NCBI RefSeq assembly: GCF_004053875.1
Contig: NZ_SBIP01000006.1
Coordinates: forward strand, 124,001 to 188,000
Direction: 5' to 3'
Length of the DNA stretch: 64,000 nt
DNA from: Neorhizobium lilium
GTDB taxonomy: Bacteria; Pseudomonadota; Alphaproteobacteria; Rhizobiales; Rhizobiaceae
Position numbers and translations under genes: made by a program. Below, piece by piece: positions 1 through 8,289 of this stretch. The first letter of the stretch is position 1. Every line of letters begins with the position of its first letter. The notes below the pieces were generated by a model, which was not told the DNA's origin, searched no databases, and saw only the letters and a list, made by a program, of their open reading frames with translations.

Positions 1-767
1 CGGAGGTCGTCCGTCGCCAGCCAGGTCGACAGATAGGCCAAACCCAGCCCGTTCACGGTCGCATCTCGCAAGGCCTCGCCATGGCTGATCGTATGGCGCG
101 GCTGGATAACGAACGCCCTGACCGTTCCGTCCGGGCCGCAAACCGCCCATGGCAGCGGGCGGCTATCCTTGGCGAAGGCGAGGCAGTCGTGATTGCCGAG
201 TTCGTCGACGGAGGCGGGACGCCCGCGTCTGTCCAGATAGGCCGGAGCAGCGCAGATGATCGACCGTTGCGTACCGATGCGCCGCCCGATCAGGCTGGCA
301 TGATCTCCGGGGTCGCCAAGCCGCACCACAAGGTCGATGCCTTCCTCGACGAGATCGACCTGGCGGTCCGTGAATGTGATATCGAAATTTAGATCGGGAT
401 TCTTCTCCGCGACTTCCTTCAGCACGGGCATAACGAACAACCGGCCGAACGAGATCGGCAGGTTGATCCGCAGGGTTCCCGATACGACGCGCTTTCGCGA
501 AGCCAGCAGCGTCTCCGCTGCATTGAGTTCTTCCAGGACCTTGAGGCAGCTCTGGTAATAGGCCCGCCCTTCCACCGTCAGGTTCAGGCTGCGCGTGGTG
601 CGGTCCAGCAACCGGATGCCGAGACGCTCTTCGAGGCGAGCAACGCTCTTCCCGGTCGCAGATTTCGACACCCCCATGCGTGCGGCCGCAGCCGTGAAGC
701 TGCCTGTTTCCACCGCATGCACGAAGGCGGAAATGCCCTGAAGGTGGGAATGAATGTTCAGGCTCAT
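1..767 (-). CDS. LysR-family transcriptional regulator (C-terminus cut by window edge)
   Basis: Reading leftwards from an ATG at 767, the frame gives a LysR winged helix-turn-helix (SFTAAAARMGVSKSATGKSV, then LEERLGIRLLDRTTRSL) followed by the start of the substrate-binding-like effector domain (VVSGTLRINLPISFGRL). The frame stays open to base 1, so about 255 residues are present and the last few dozen of a normal ~300-residue protein lie outside. It is divergent from the oxidoreductase gene at 869 with about 100 bp between them, the usual arrangement of a LysR regulator and its target. The inducer cannot be told from sequence. Confidence 0.88.
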   Translation of the reverse strand, partial: MSLNIHSHLQGISAFVHAVETGSFTAAAARMGVSKSATGKSVARLEERLGIRLLDRTTRSLNLTVEGRAYYQSCLKVLEELNAAETLLASRKRVVSGTLRINLPISFGRLFVMPVLKEVAEKNPDLNFDITFTDRQVDLVEEGIDLVVRLGDPGDHASLIGRRIGTQRSIICAAPAYLDRRGRPASVDELGNHDCLAFAKDSRPLPWAVCGPDGTVRAFVIQPRHTISHGEALRDATVNGLGLAYLSTWLATDDL

Positions 768-868
768 TGATTGGAGACCAAATGGAGGAAGTGTTCGCAA
801 AAGACATCGCAGCACAATCGATATGATTGTCAATACGATCTCTGCTCAACGCGAGAAAGGGATCGACC

Positions 869-1912
869 ATGAATGAGACAATGAGGCGATGGCATCTGCC
901 GTCATTCGGACTGAAGAACTTGGAATTGGCCGACGCGCCAGTCCCAACGCCGGCTGGCAATGAGTTGCTGATCCGGGTTGCGGCGGTCTCCCTCAACTAT
1001 CGCGACAAGCTGGTGGTTGAAGGCGAGTTACTACCCGACAGGCCTGCCATGCCGTTCATTCCGGCATCGGACATGGCGGGTGAGATCGTCGCGATCGGCG
1101 CGGATGTGTCACGGTTCAAGGTCGGTGACCGGGTACTCGGAAACTTCTGGACGCAATGGATCGATGGCGAGCCGCCACGGGAGATGGCACGGCACGGCCT
1201 GTCACTGGGCGGACCGCTTCCGGGCATGCTGGCAGAATATGTGACGCTTAATGAGGATATTGCCGTCAAGGCGCCCGCATCGCTGACGGACGAGGAAGCC
1301 TCCACCTTGCCGGTTGCGGCGCTGACGGCATGGTTCGCCCTGATCGAGACGGGTCATTTGAAAGCGGGCCAGACGATTCTGGTGCAGGGCACGGGTGGCG
1401 TCGCCCTGTTCGGCCTTCAGTTCGCCAAGGCGTTCGGAGCCCGCGTGATCGTCACCTCGCGGAGCGCGGAGAAACTGGAACGCGCGAAGGCGCTCGGCGC
1501 CTTCGGCGTGATCGACACGCGTGCGAACCCGGACTGGTCCGCTGCGGCGCTGGACCTGACCGACGGGCGCGGCGTCGATCATGTGCTCGAACTGATCGGC
1601 GGCGACAATATCAGCCAGTCGGCAGCCGCGCTGGCGAGTGGCGGGCGTATCGCCCAGATCGGCTTCATGAAGGGATCGGAGATCGTGCTGTCGGCGGTTC
1701 CCATGATGCTGAAACGCGCCGTCATCCAGGGCATCTCGGTTGGCCACAGACGATCGTTTGAGGACATGAACCGCGCCATCGACGAGCACGCCATAAAGCC
1801 GGTGATCGACAAGGTCTACGCATTTGAGGATTTGCATGCGGCATTCGATCATCTTGAACGCGGGCCGTTCGGCAAGATTGTGGTTCGGCTCAAGAGTGGA
1901 GTTGGAAGCTGA
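869..1912 (+). CDS. NAD(P)-dependent alcohol dehydrogenase-like oxidoreductase (MDR superfamily)
   Basis: A 347-residue medium-chain dehydrogenase/reductase. The N-terminal GroES-like half contains NYRDKLVVEG and the GD(R)VLG turn; the Rossmann half has the nucleotide-binding stretch VQGTGGVALFGLQFAKAFGA near residues 165-185. The cysteine/histidine ligands of zinc alcohol dehydrogenases are not evident (the usual Cys near residue 45 is replaced by the NYRD segment), so a quinone-reductase-like, zinc-free NADPH-dependent enzyme is more likely. An upstream in-frame start at 827 exists, but the ATG at 869 follows a purine-rich GAGAAAGGG and fits the family start. It is probably controlled by the divergent LysR gene. 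The substrate is unknown. Confidence 0.88.
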   Translation: MNETMRRWHLPSFGLKNLELADAPVPTPAGNELLIRVAAVSLNYRDKLVVEGELLPDRPAMPFIPASDMAGEIVAIGADVSRFKVGDRVLGNFWTQWIDGEPPREMARHGLSLGGPLPGMLAEYVTLNEDIAVKAPASLTDEEASTLPVAALTAWFALIETGHLKAGQTILVQGTGGVALFGLQFAKAFGARVIVTSRSAEKLERAKALGAFGVIDTRANPDWSAAALDLTDGRGVDHVLELIGGDNISQSAAALASGGRIAQIGFMKGSEIVLSAVPMMLKRAVIQGISVGHRRSFEDMNRAIDEHAIKPVIDKVYAFEDLHAAFDHLERGPFGKIVVRLKSGVGS

Positions 1913-2115
1913 TTCTTAATTGCGCCGGCCCGTGTTCGCCAGCAGGTGTGCGGACGGCGCAATGACTTGAAGCAGTGAGTGCTGTTCCAGAAGCTGGCAG
2001 GTCACGTCGAAATGCGTGCCGCCTGGATGCTTTGCCTGGCGCTTGGCTGGTCTGGTTCCTGCTTTTGAGACCCTTCCCTCTGGGTCAAGATTTACAGGGG
2101 ACGTGACGGTGGCCA

Positions 2116-3084
2116 TTAAACCGCGCCACCGTGAAACCTCGACCGGTAAGCGGCCGGCGGCAGCCCGACAATCGCCCGGAACTGGTTGCGGAAATTCGTG
2201 GCAGACCCGAACCCCGTGTGACGCGCGATGCTTGCCACGGACAGGGTCGTCTCTTCCAGAAGTTCCCGTGCCTGCGCCACGCGCTCCCCCTGAAGCCATT
2301 CACCCGGAGCCATACCGGTCGCGTCGCGCACATGACGCTGAATGCTGCGAACGCTGACACGTGCCTCGCTTGCCATGCGCTCGATCGACCATGTCTCCGA
2401 AAGCCTGCCGCGGATCGTATCCAGCAGCGCGGAGAGGTTCGCGCCAGAGACCGGTGGAATGGAGCGTTCGATGAACTGTGCCTGGCCGCCTTCCCGGTGG
2501 GCGGCAACGACCAGCCGGCGGGCAACGCTGTTGGCAGCTTTCGCGCCGAAATCCTTCCGCACGACATGGATGCACAGATCGAGCCCGGCAGCACTGCCGG
2601 CCGACGTCATGACGTCCCCCTCATCGACATACAGCGCACGGGGTTCCACAGTGATGTCGGGATATTCGGCGGCCAGCTTTGCGACGTGATGCCAGTGCGT
2701 CGTCGCTCGTTTTCCCGAAAGCAGTCCCGCTTGCGCCAGGACGAACGCCCCGCCGCAGATCGAGACGATGCGGCGGCCGTTACGGTGCGCCTGCCGAAGC
2801 GCTTCGAGAAACGCCTCCGGCGCTCTTGCGCCAGGCCCTCGCCATCCCGGGATGACGATCGAATCGGCTTCGCCAAGCAGTTCCAGCCCCCCGTCGGGGA
2901 CGAGCGTCAGTCCACCGGCGCCACGAATGGGGCCAGCATCCACGGCTGCCGTTGCACAGCGATACCAGTCCGGTCCGATTTCTGGTCGCGAAAGACCGAA
3001 GACCTCGAAGGCACAGCCGAACTCGAAGGTGCACAGGCCATCATAGGCGGCGATCACGACCAAGGGATTCACGTTATTTGGCAT
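2116..3084 (-). CDS. GlxA-type transcriptional regulator (DJ-1/PfpI domain plus AraC helix-turn-helix)
   Basis: A 322-residue protein beginning MPNNVNPLVVIAAYDG. Residues ~5-180 form a DJ-1/PfpI class I glutamine amidotransferase-like domain with the nucleophile-elbow-like segment IVSICGGAFVLAQAGLL; residues ~215-310 are a double AraC helix-turn-helix (ERMASEARVSVRSIQRHVRD and SVASIARHTGFGSATNFRNQ). This is the domain order of the GlxA/FtrA family of activators. The start was set at 3084 rather than 3120 because the extra 12 residues (MSVTIIAITVRI) do not belong to the fold. The gene is divergent from the glutathione transferase at 3205, a plausible target. Confidence 0.9.
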   Translation of the reverse strand: MPNNVNPLVVIAAYDGLCTFEFGCAFEVFGLSRPEIGPDWYRCATAAVDAGPIRGAGGLTLVPDGGLELLGEADSIVIPGWRGPGARAPEAFLEALRQAHRNGRRIVSICGGAFVLAQAGLLSGKRATTHWHHVAKLAAEYPDITVEPRALYVDEGDVMTSAGSAAGLDLCIHVVRKDFGAKAANSVARRLVVAAHREGGQAQFIERSIPPVSGANLSALLDTIRGRLSETWSIERMASEARVSVRSIQRHVRDATGMAPGEWLQGERVAQARELLEETTLSVASIARHTGFGSATNFRNQFRAIVGLPPAAYRSRFHGGAV

Positions 3085-3204
3085 GATCCTTACGGTAATG
3101 GCGATTATGGTCACTGACAAGAACCTGTTTCGTTTTGTAGGGTTTTGATAGCGGATCTGTATACCGGCCAGACAAATGAAACATCAGACAAGTGGTGAAA
3201 TGCG

Positions 3205-3819
3205 ATGAGATTGATTGGAATGCTGGATTCGCCTTACGTCCGCCGCGTGGCAATCTCGCTGACGATGCTGGACCTGCCTTTTTCCCATGAGCCACTGTCG
3301 GTCTTCAGCACCTTCGATGATTTCGCTGCGATCAATCCGATTGTAAAGGCGCCGTCTCTCGTGACCGAGGACGGTGTCGTGCTGATGGATTCCAGCCTGA
3401 TCCTCGAACACGCGGAACGCCTGGCTTCCCCAGCACTAAGCCTTGCGCCGGCCGCCCGTCAGGCTCACAGCCAGGCTCAACGAATTATTGGCCTTGCACT
3501 GGCCGCCTGCGAGAAAACGGTGCAGATCGTCTATGAGCACAATCTCCGGCCTGAGGAGAAACGCCATCAGCCCTGGCTCGACCGGGTGCATGGCCAGCTT
3601 GCCGCCGCCTATCGGCTGCTGGAAGCGGAGTTTCGTCAGGCGGACCCTTGGCTGTTCGGCGACCGTCCGTTGCAGGCGGACGTGACCAGTGCCGTCGCTT
3701 TCCGCTTCACCCGCGAGATGCTGCCGGAGGTCATTACCGCAGAAGAGCATCCCGCACTTGTTGCGCTTTCGACGCGGGCCGAAGCCATACCGGAATTCCG
3801 CGTCTTCCCCTTCAACTGA
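3205..3819 (+). CDS. Glutathione S-transferase family protein
   Basis: A 204-residue soluble GST. The N-terminal thioredoxin-like domain starts MRLIGMLDSPYVRRVAISLT and carries the conserved cis-proline context (VKAPSLV) followed by DSSLILEHAE, where the glutamate/aspartate-serine pair normally contacts glutathione. The C-terminal helical domain contains WLFGDRPLQADVTSAVAFRF, the usual GST 'D' cap motif region. It catalyses glutathione-dependent conjugation or reduction, substrate unknown. It is 41 bp upstream of a second, unrelated-subclass GST and divergent from the GlxA-type regulator, so the two GST genes may form a small detoxification operon. Confidence 0.87.
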   Translation: MRLIGMLDSPYVRRVAISLTMLDLPFSHEPLSVFSTFDDFAAINPIVKAPSLVTEDGVVLMDSSLILEHAERLASPALSLAPAARQAHSQAQRIIGLALAACEKTVQIVYEHNLRPEEKRHQPWLDRVHGQLAAAYRLLEAEFRQADPWLFGDRPLQADVTSAVAFRFTREMLPEVITAEEHPALVALSTRAEAIPEFRVFPFN

Positions 3820-3860
3820 AGCTTGTCCGGTTGCGCCGGAGAGATTGGAGACGAGAGACC

Positions 3861-4577
3861 ATGTCCGCACCCATTGAGCTCTATTACTGGCCCACGCCCA
3901 ACGGATGGAAAATCAGCATCATGCTGGAGGAGCTGGGCATCCCCTACGAGGTCAGGTTCGTGGACATCGGTAAGGGCGAGCAGTTCGAACCGGCTTTCCT
4001 CCAGATCTCGCCCAACAACCGCATGCCGGCGATTGTCGATCCGGATGGGCCTGAGGGGAGATCGATCTCTATCTTTGAGTCCGGGGCGATCCTGCAATAT
4101 CTCGGGCGCAAATTCGGTCGGTTTTATCCAGGCGACGATCGCGCGCGAACCGAGGTCGATCAATGGCTGTTCTGGCAGGTCGGCGGCCTGGGTCCGATGG
4201 CCGGTCAAGCGCATCATTTTCATCAGTACGCGCCAGAGCCGATTGCCTATGCGATCGACAGATACACCGCCGAAGTCCGCCGCCTATACGGCGTCATCGA
4301 CCGCCGGCTTGCCGATCGCGAGTATCTGGGTGGCGCCTATTCCATCGCGGACATTGCATGCGTGGGATGGATCGTTCCGTATGAAAAGCAGGGGCAAAAC
4401 CTCGCCAATTTCCTGCATCTGAAACGCTGGTTCGACGCTGTCCTCGCCCGCCCGGCTGTCATTCGCGGCATGGCCGTGGGTCGGCAAGAGAGGGAACGAA
4501 CGGACTTCGCAAAGGATCGAAAGGCGCGAGCGATGCTGTTCGGGGATGGAGACCATCCGCGAGCAGACAGCGAATGA
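3861..4577 (+). CDS. Glutathione S-transferase (YfcG/YghU-like)
   Basis: A 238-residue protein starting MSAPIELYYWPTPNGWKISI, the signature opening of the Nu/YfcG-YghU GST group, which act as glutathione-dependent disulfide-bond oxidoreductases. The thioredoxin domain continues with VDIGKGEQFEP, the SPNNRMPAIVD cis-proline loop, and the SIFESGAILQYLG glutathione-binding motif. The C-terminal domain has WLFWQVGGLGPMAGQAHHF, characteristic of this group. The ATG at 3861 follows GGAG at a good distance, whereas the upstream extension of the open frame overlaps the previous gene. A 40-codon remnant of a related gene occurs at 29393-29515. Convergent with the LysR gene that follows. Confidence 0.92.
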   Translation: MSAPIELYYWPTPNGWKISIMLEELGIPYEVRFVDIGKGEQFEPAFLQISPNNRMPAIVDPDGPEGRSISIFESGAILQYLGRKFGRFYPGDDRARTEVDQWLFWQVGGLGPMAGQAHHFHQYAPEPIAYAIDRYTAEVRRLYGVIDRRLADREYLGGAYSIADIACVGWIVPYEKQGQNLANFLHLKRWFDAVLARPAVIRGMAVGRQERERTDFAKDRKARAMLFGDGDHPRADSE

Positions 4578-4628
4578 TTGGACTGCGTTCCCTCCGCGCG
4601 CGGGACTGCCGTGAAGTGTCAACTTTGC

Positions 4629-5516
4629 TTATCGCGTATCCAGCCTGGCTTTCAACCAGCGTATGAACGCAATCGCGCCCTCAGGAAGTTCGGAAAATCT
4701 TCTCGCTACCAGCCAGTATGCTCCGTGCGGGATCGACAGCGCAAAAGGCTGGCAAAGCCTTCCGGTCTTCAGATCATTCTCCGCGAAGAGTTCATCGAGC
4801 AACCCCACACCTTCTCCCTGGAGCGCTGCCTGAAGCACAAGACCGCCATCGGTGTAGACCGTGCCCCGCTGAACCGGCGCGTCGGTTCCCGATTGTGAAA
4901 ACCATCGTTGCCAGAGATCCCGACTTTCCTCATGAAGGAGCGGTAATCGCAATAAATCGACGGGCTGATCCAGGTCTCCGGCCTGTTCCAGGAGAACTGG
5001 CGCAAGTACCGGAATGATCCGGACGTCGACCAGATGCTGATTTTCCACTCTGGCCCAGGTCTTTCTGTCTGTACTATGCCGGATGGCGATGGTCGCCTGA
5101 TTGCTGCGGAATTCGACTAGCCGCGGATCGGCGTCGAGCACCACGTCGATGTCTGGTCTTTCCTTGCGGAAATCCGCAAGGTGTCGCACCAGCCAAGCCG
5201 ACGCAAAGGAAGGCTCCGAACTAACCACGATGGTCGACGGCCGACTGTCACCGCGAAGTTCGTCCAGAGATCCGCCGATTTCGTCGAAAGCGCGAGTGAG
5301 CACCGCAAGCAATTGTTCACCCGCAGGCGTAAGGGAAACGCTGCGATGGTGCCGTTCAAATAATTGGTGCTGCAACAAGCTTTCGAGTTCTCTCACCTGC
5401 CGGCTTACGGCCGCCTGCGAGATAAAAAGTTCTTCCGCCGCGAGCGTGAAACTTCGCAGTCGCCCGGCAACCTCAAAACTGCGCAGCGCAGTCAGCGGCA
5501 ATCTTCCACGCTTCAT
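4629..5516 (-). CDS. LysR-family transcriptional regulator (GcvA-like)
   Basis: About 295 residues. The N-terminal helix-turn-helix reads LPLTALRSFEVAGRLRSFTL then LFISQAAVSRQVRELESLLQ, typical of the GcvA/AmpR branch, followed by a full effector domain (STIVVSSEPSFASAWLVRHL through to the C-terminus). The ATG at 5516 has GAGG six bases upstream; a GTG at 5540 is possible but has no visible ribosome site. It is transcribed toward the GST genes, and no divergent partner gene is obvious because the DNA upstream is a ~730-bp stretch without a clear gene. Target unknown. Confidence 0.87.
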   Translation of the reverse strand: MKRGRLPLTALRSFEVAGRLRSFTLAAEELFISQAAVSRQVRELESLLQHQLFERHHRSVSLTPAGEQLLAVLTRAFDEIGGSLDELRGDSRPSTIVVSSEPSFASAWLVRHLADFRKERPDIDVVLDADPRLVEFRSNQATIAIRHSTDRKTWARVENQHLVDVRIIPVLAPVLLEQAGDLDQPVDLLRLPLLHEESRDLWQRWFSQSGTDAPVQRGTVYTDGGLVLQAALQGEGVGLLDELFAENDLKTGRLCQPFALSIPHGAYWLVARRFSELPEGAIAFIRWLKARLDTR

Positions 5517-6245
5517 GGATAACCTCAAGTCATGCGACACCGACTATAAGGTCGTTTGAAAGCTGGCGGCAAGTGGGATCGAATGGTGCAACAAGGAGCC
5601 GCCGCCATGCTAAAGGAAATATACGAGGTCATCATGGAAGCTGTCCGTCTCCTGACTTTCCAGCATGAGCAACGTCATGTTCCTAGGGCTCGCGATCATC
5701 GCAGACACTGATGGAGCAGTTTTATTGGTCTTGAACGGAATCAAACGTTCGACCTGTTAAGTTGGTCCTGACGGTAAACGATTTATGGAGCCTAGACAGA
5801 GGTTACACCGCGTCGAGAAGAGAAGAGTGGCAGATCATGGTTAACGAACCGTAACCGTTCACCGCGAGACGGTCGGTCAGCGGAATATCCACAGGAGACA
5901 ATAGTGGAAGCGTATATCGCGGCAGGGGTGAGATGCTCACCGTAGACCCGTCGTGGGTTTACCGTCTGGCTATCTCTTGAGAATTGAAACTTGCCTTTCA
6001 AAGTCGGCCAGGTCGAAATCGGCATTGCAAGGTGCATGCAACGGGATACAAACGGCCTTCAGTTTCGAGCGCTGTCTGAAAGACCCTATTCTGCCTATGC
6101 AGCAATTCCTTTAATTTCGTCCGCCAGGTGATCGGCGTGCTCGCTGGAGCTCCTCATCGCTGATCTCGGTCACAAAAGCCGCAATGGCGAGGCTTTCAAG
6201 AAAGTATCGGTCAAAAGGCAGTTTTTCTTTGATCTATATTACAGG
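5517..6245. other. Gene-poor intergenic stretch
   Basis: No protein of recognisable family is encoded here on either strand. Two short candidate frames were noted: 34 codons from an ATG at 5607, which has a good AAGGAG site 14-9 bases before it, and 31 codons from an ATG at 5665 (hydrophobic, beginning MSNVMFLGLAIIA). Neither has recognisable features and both could be chance. A longer minus-strand frame at 5792-6037 shows no domain-like composition. The region may be the residue of a deleted gene. Confidence 0.4.
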
Positions 6246-6719
6246 TTAGGTGGCGTTTATTGTTGCTATGGTGACCAATGAGCGGCGCAGTGCATCCACA
6301 TCGCTATCACTGATATTCTGAGCGAGTTCTTGCTCAACCGCGTGAACGCGTGAGCGGCAGGTTTGAAGCAGGCGTTGTCCGGCTGGCGTCAAGTTGATCT
6401 GGAGGATACGACCATGCACCTCATGGGCCTTGCGCTCGATATGGCCGGCACGTTCCAGGTTGGCGATGATCACGCTCGTGGTTTGAGGCGTCAGTAGCGC
6501 GACGCGCGCAATGTCGGCATTTGATTGGCCGGGGTACGCGTTCAACATTGTCATCACCGAGAACTGTGGCGGCGTAACGTTGAGATCGGAGAGCGAACGG
6601 TCGAGCCGGAGCCGGTAGGCCGCCGCCGCCTGACGCAGAAGGTACCCAATATATCCCTCCTCGCCTCGCTTTCCTTCCCCCGATTTCGGAAGCATCGTTG
6701 ACTCGTCGCTTGCATTCAT
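6246..6719 (-). CDS. MarR-family transcriptional regulator
   Basis: A 157-residue protein with a MarR winged helix: an N-terminal dimerization helix (YIGYLLRQAAAAYRLRLDRS), the recognition region (LNVTPPQFSVMTMLNAYPGQ, SNADIARVALLTPQTTSVII), the wing (LERAGHIERKAHEVHGRILQ) and a C-terminal dimerization helix. It is divergent from the NAD-epimerase gene at 6789 and a 19-bp palindrome sits between them, so it probably represses both genes and responds to a small, likely aromatic or electrophilic ligand. Ligand identity cannot be inferred. Confidence 0.92.
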   Translation of the reverse strand: MNASDESTMLPKSGEGKRGEEGYIGYLLRQAAAAYRLRLDRSLSDLNVTPPQFSVMTMLNAYPGQSNADIARVALLTPQTTSVIIANLERAGHIERKAHEVHGRILQINLTPAGQRLLQTCRSRVHAVEQELAQNISDSDVDALRRSLVTIATINAT

Positions 6720-6727
6720 TGTCAGTA

Positions 6728-6746
6728 CTCTGATATGTTGTCAGAG
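6728..6746. promoter_or_regulatory. Palindromic candidate MarR operator
   Basis: CTCTGA and TCAGAG form a perfect 6-bp inverted repeat around a 7-bp spacer, in the 69-bp gap between the divergent MarR gene and the epimerase gene. TGTCAG also occurs twice, 19 bp apart. The size and position match a MarR dimer site; binding is inferred. Confidence 0.5.
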
Positions 6747-6788
6747 CTATGATACCAAGTTGCGCATGATAAGAAAAGAGACTGCCGC

Positions 6789-7526
6789 ATGACAAAAACG
6801 ATCTTTCTAGCCGGTGCATCCGGCGCAGTAGGCCGTCGCCTCGTACCCATGCTTCGCTTAGAGGGATGGCGGGTGGTTGGGCTGACGCGGAGCCCCGCCA
6901 AATGCGAGGCACTGGCCGCGATGGGTGCCGAGCCTGTCGTCGCTGACATCTTCGATGCCACCGAGCTTCGCAGGGTTGTTTCCAATATAAAGCCGACTGT
7001 CATCATTCACCAACTCACCGACCTTCCTCCTGGTCTCGATCCCGCACGGATGGAGGAAGCGACGGTCCGCAACGCCCGCATACGCGAGGAGGGTACACGC
7101 AACCTCGTTGCCGCCGCGATAGTCGGTGGCGCTTCACGGATCGTCGCGCAGAGCGTCGCTTTCGCCTACGCCGACGGCCCCCTGCCGCACTTCGAAGAGG
7201 CCACCCTTGCTATCCAGGCACCAGGGCGTGCGGGAGTTTCGGCACGCGGTGTCGCGAGCCTGGAGAGTCAGGTTCTCGGCGGCCCCCTCGACGGTGTGGT
7301 CCTCCGCTATGGGCGGCTCTACGGACCCGGAACGGGGTTCGAGACTGCGGCTGGCGCAGCGCCAGTCCATGTCGATGCGGCCGCCTATGCGGCAGTTCTC
7401 ACCGCTGAGCGGGGAGCGCACGGCGCATATAACATCGCGGAGGACGACGGTCAGGTTTCGAGCGAAAAAGCGAAACGCGAGCTAGGCTGGTCGCCCGCCT
7501 GGCGCCTTGCACTGACAAGGGAGTAA
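6789..7526 (+). CDS. NAD-dependent epimerase/dehydratase family protein
   Basis: A 245-residue short-chain dehydrogenase of the extended/atypical type. It opens with the dinucleotide-binding motif FLAGASGAVGRRLVPMLRLE (GxxGxxG at residues ~9-15), followed by LTRSPAKCEALAAMGAEPVV, where an aspartate-rich segment VVADIFDA marks the adenine side. The catalytic YxxxK of classical SDRs is not clearly present in the middle of the protein (SARGVASLESQV lies where it would be), so an NAD(P)H-binding or atypical reductase role is possible. It is divergent from the MarR gene and is followed 5 bp later by a 35-residue membrane peptide gene and then a cupin gene, suggesting a three-gene operon. Confidence 0.85.
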   Translation: MTKTIFLAGASGAVGRRLVPMLRLEGWRVVGLTRSPAKCEALAAMGAEPVVADIFDATELRRVVSNIKPTVIIHQLTDLPPGLDPARMEEATVRNARIREEGTRNLVAAAIVGGASRIVAQSVAFAYADGPLPHFEEATLAIQAPGRAGVSARGVASLESQVLGGPLDGVVLRYGRLYGPGTGFETAAGAAPVHVDAAAYAAVLTAERGAHGAYNIAEDDGQVSSEKAKRELGWSPAWRLALTRE

Positions 7527-7531
7527 ACTCA

Positions 7532-7639
7532 ATGGTTCGCTTCAGCATGCGCGTCCCCTATCGCATAGCTCCGACCTATAAAGCCCTCGCGCTCCTTGTG
7601 CTCGCAGTCCTGGTTTACATGCCGCTTCACCCTGGTTAG
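7532..7639 (+). CDS. Small single-span membrane peptide (35 residues)
   Basis: A short frame beginning at ATG 7532, five bases after the stop of the epimerase gene and preceded by AGGGAG at 7518-7523, encodes MVRFSMRVPYRIAPTYKALA followed by the hydrophobic run LLVLAVLVYMPL and a stop at 7637. One transmembrane helix with a positively charged N-terminus is predicted by eye (inside-N). The stop is 14 bp before the cupin start. It was missed by length cut-offs. The tight spacing, ribosome site and clean hydrophobic segment argue that it is real. Function unknown. Confidence 0.6.
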   Translation: MVRFSMRVPYRIAPTYKALALLVLAVLVYMPLHPG

Positions 7640-7653
7640 CGGAGCCCATTCGG

Positions 7654-8019
7654 ATGAGTGGACACGCAGGTGCCGAACCGTCTGTTCGTCCTGCGACCAT
7701 AGTGACACCTATTGCTTGCACTCCGCTGCCCGACATTGCCGGGAAGTCCATCACCACAGCAGTCGTTCATTTTCCGCCGAACGCCTATACGCCGAAGCAT
7801 CGCCATCCCGGTTCGGTGACGGCCTACGTTCTCAGCGGGACCATCCAATCTCAAATCGCTGGCGAAAGCGCTGAGACCTATTCGGCAGGCCAAACGTGGT
7901 TCGAGCCAACCGGGGCAGTCCATAGCTTCGCGCACAACATCAGTTTCACTGAGGATGCCGATCTGCTCGCCATCTTCGTCGCCGATACCAACTGCGGGCC
8001 TTTGACAATCTTCGATTAG
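7654..8019 (+). CDS. Cupin-domain protein
   Basis: A 121-residue single-domain cupin. Motif 1 is visible as PKHRHPGSVTAYVLSGTIQS (two histidines, the glycine turn), motif 2 as GQTWFEPTGAVHSF with a third histidine; together these form a metal site of the conserved two-barrel-strand type. Such small cupins bind metal and often act on small oxidised or aromatic compounds, but the substrate is not identifiable. It lies at the end of the epimerase-membrane peptide-cupin run presumably under MarR control. Confidence 0.85.
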   Translation: MSGHAGAEPSVRPATIVTPIACTPLPDIAGKSITTAVVHFPPNAYTPKHRHPGSVTAYVLSGTIQSQIAGESAETYSAGQTWFEPTGAVHSFAHNISFTEDADLLAIFVADTNCGPLTIFD

Positions 8020-8289
8020 CTCGTATGTCGGTCGCTCGGTCTCGCTGAAACGAGGGCGGCTCAATGGGCGGCAACCTCAATGTCATCAGCGCTCTTGGCC
8101 ATATCAATGGCCATAGCGGGCTAGAAAACTGGACAAAAGGGCTCAAACTGCCGAGAAATTTCGCAGCCTGAACATTCGCCTTCGATGCTCTTGCTACACT
8201 CATGTGAAAAATCGACGATCTCACTTCTCCAGTCTTCTATTTTTCTATTGAACGGCTTGTTTCGCAGCCTAGGCTCAGGACTCGTTAAA

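Noticed and set aside
163..996. A 277-codon minus-strand frame
   Set aside because: Overlaps the LysR gene on the same strand in another frame and lacks any family pattern; the LysR frame starting at 767 contains the clear helix-turn-helix.
5792..6037. An 81-codon minus-strand frame in the gene-poor stretch
   Set aside because: No ribosome site or recognisable pattern was found.
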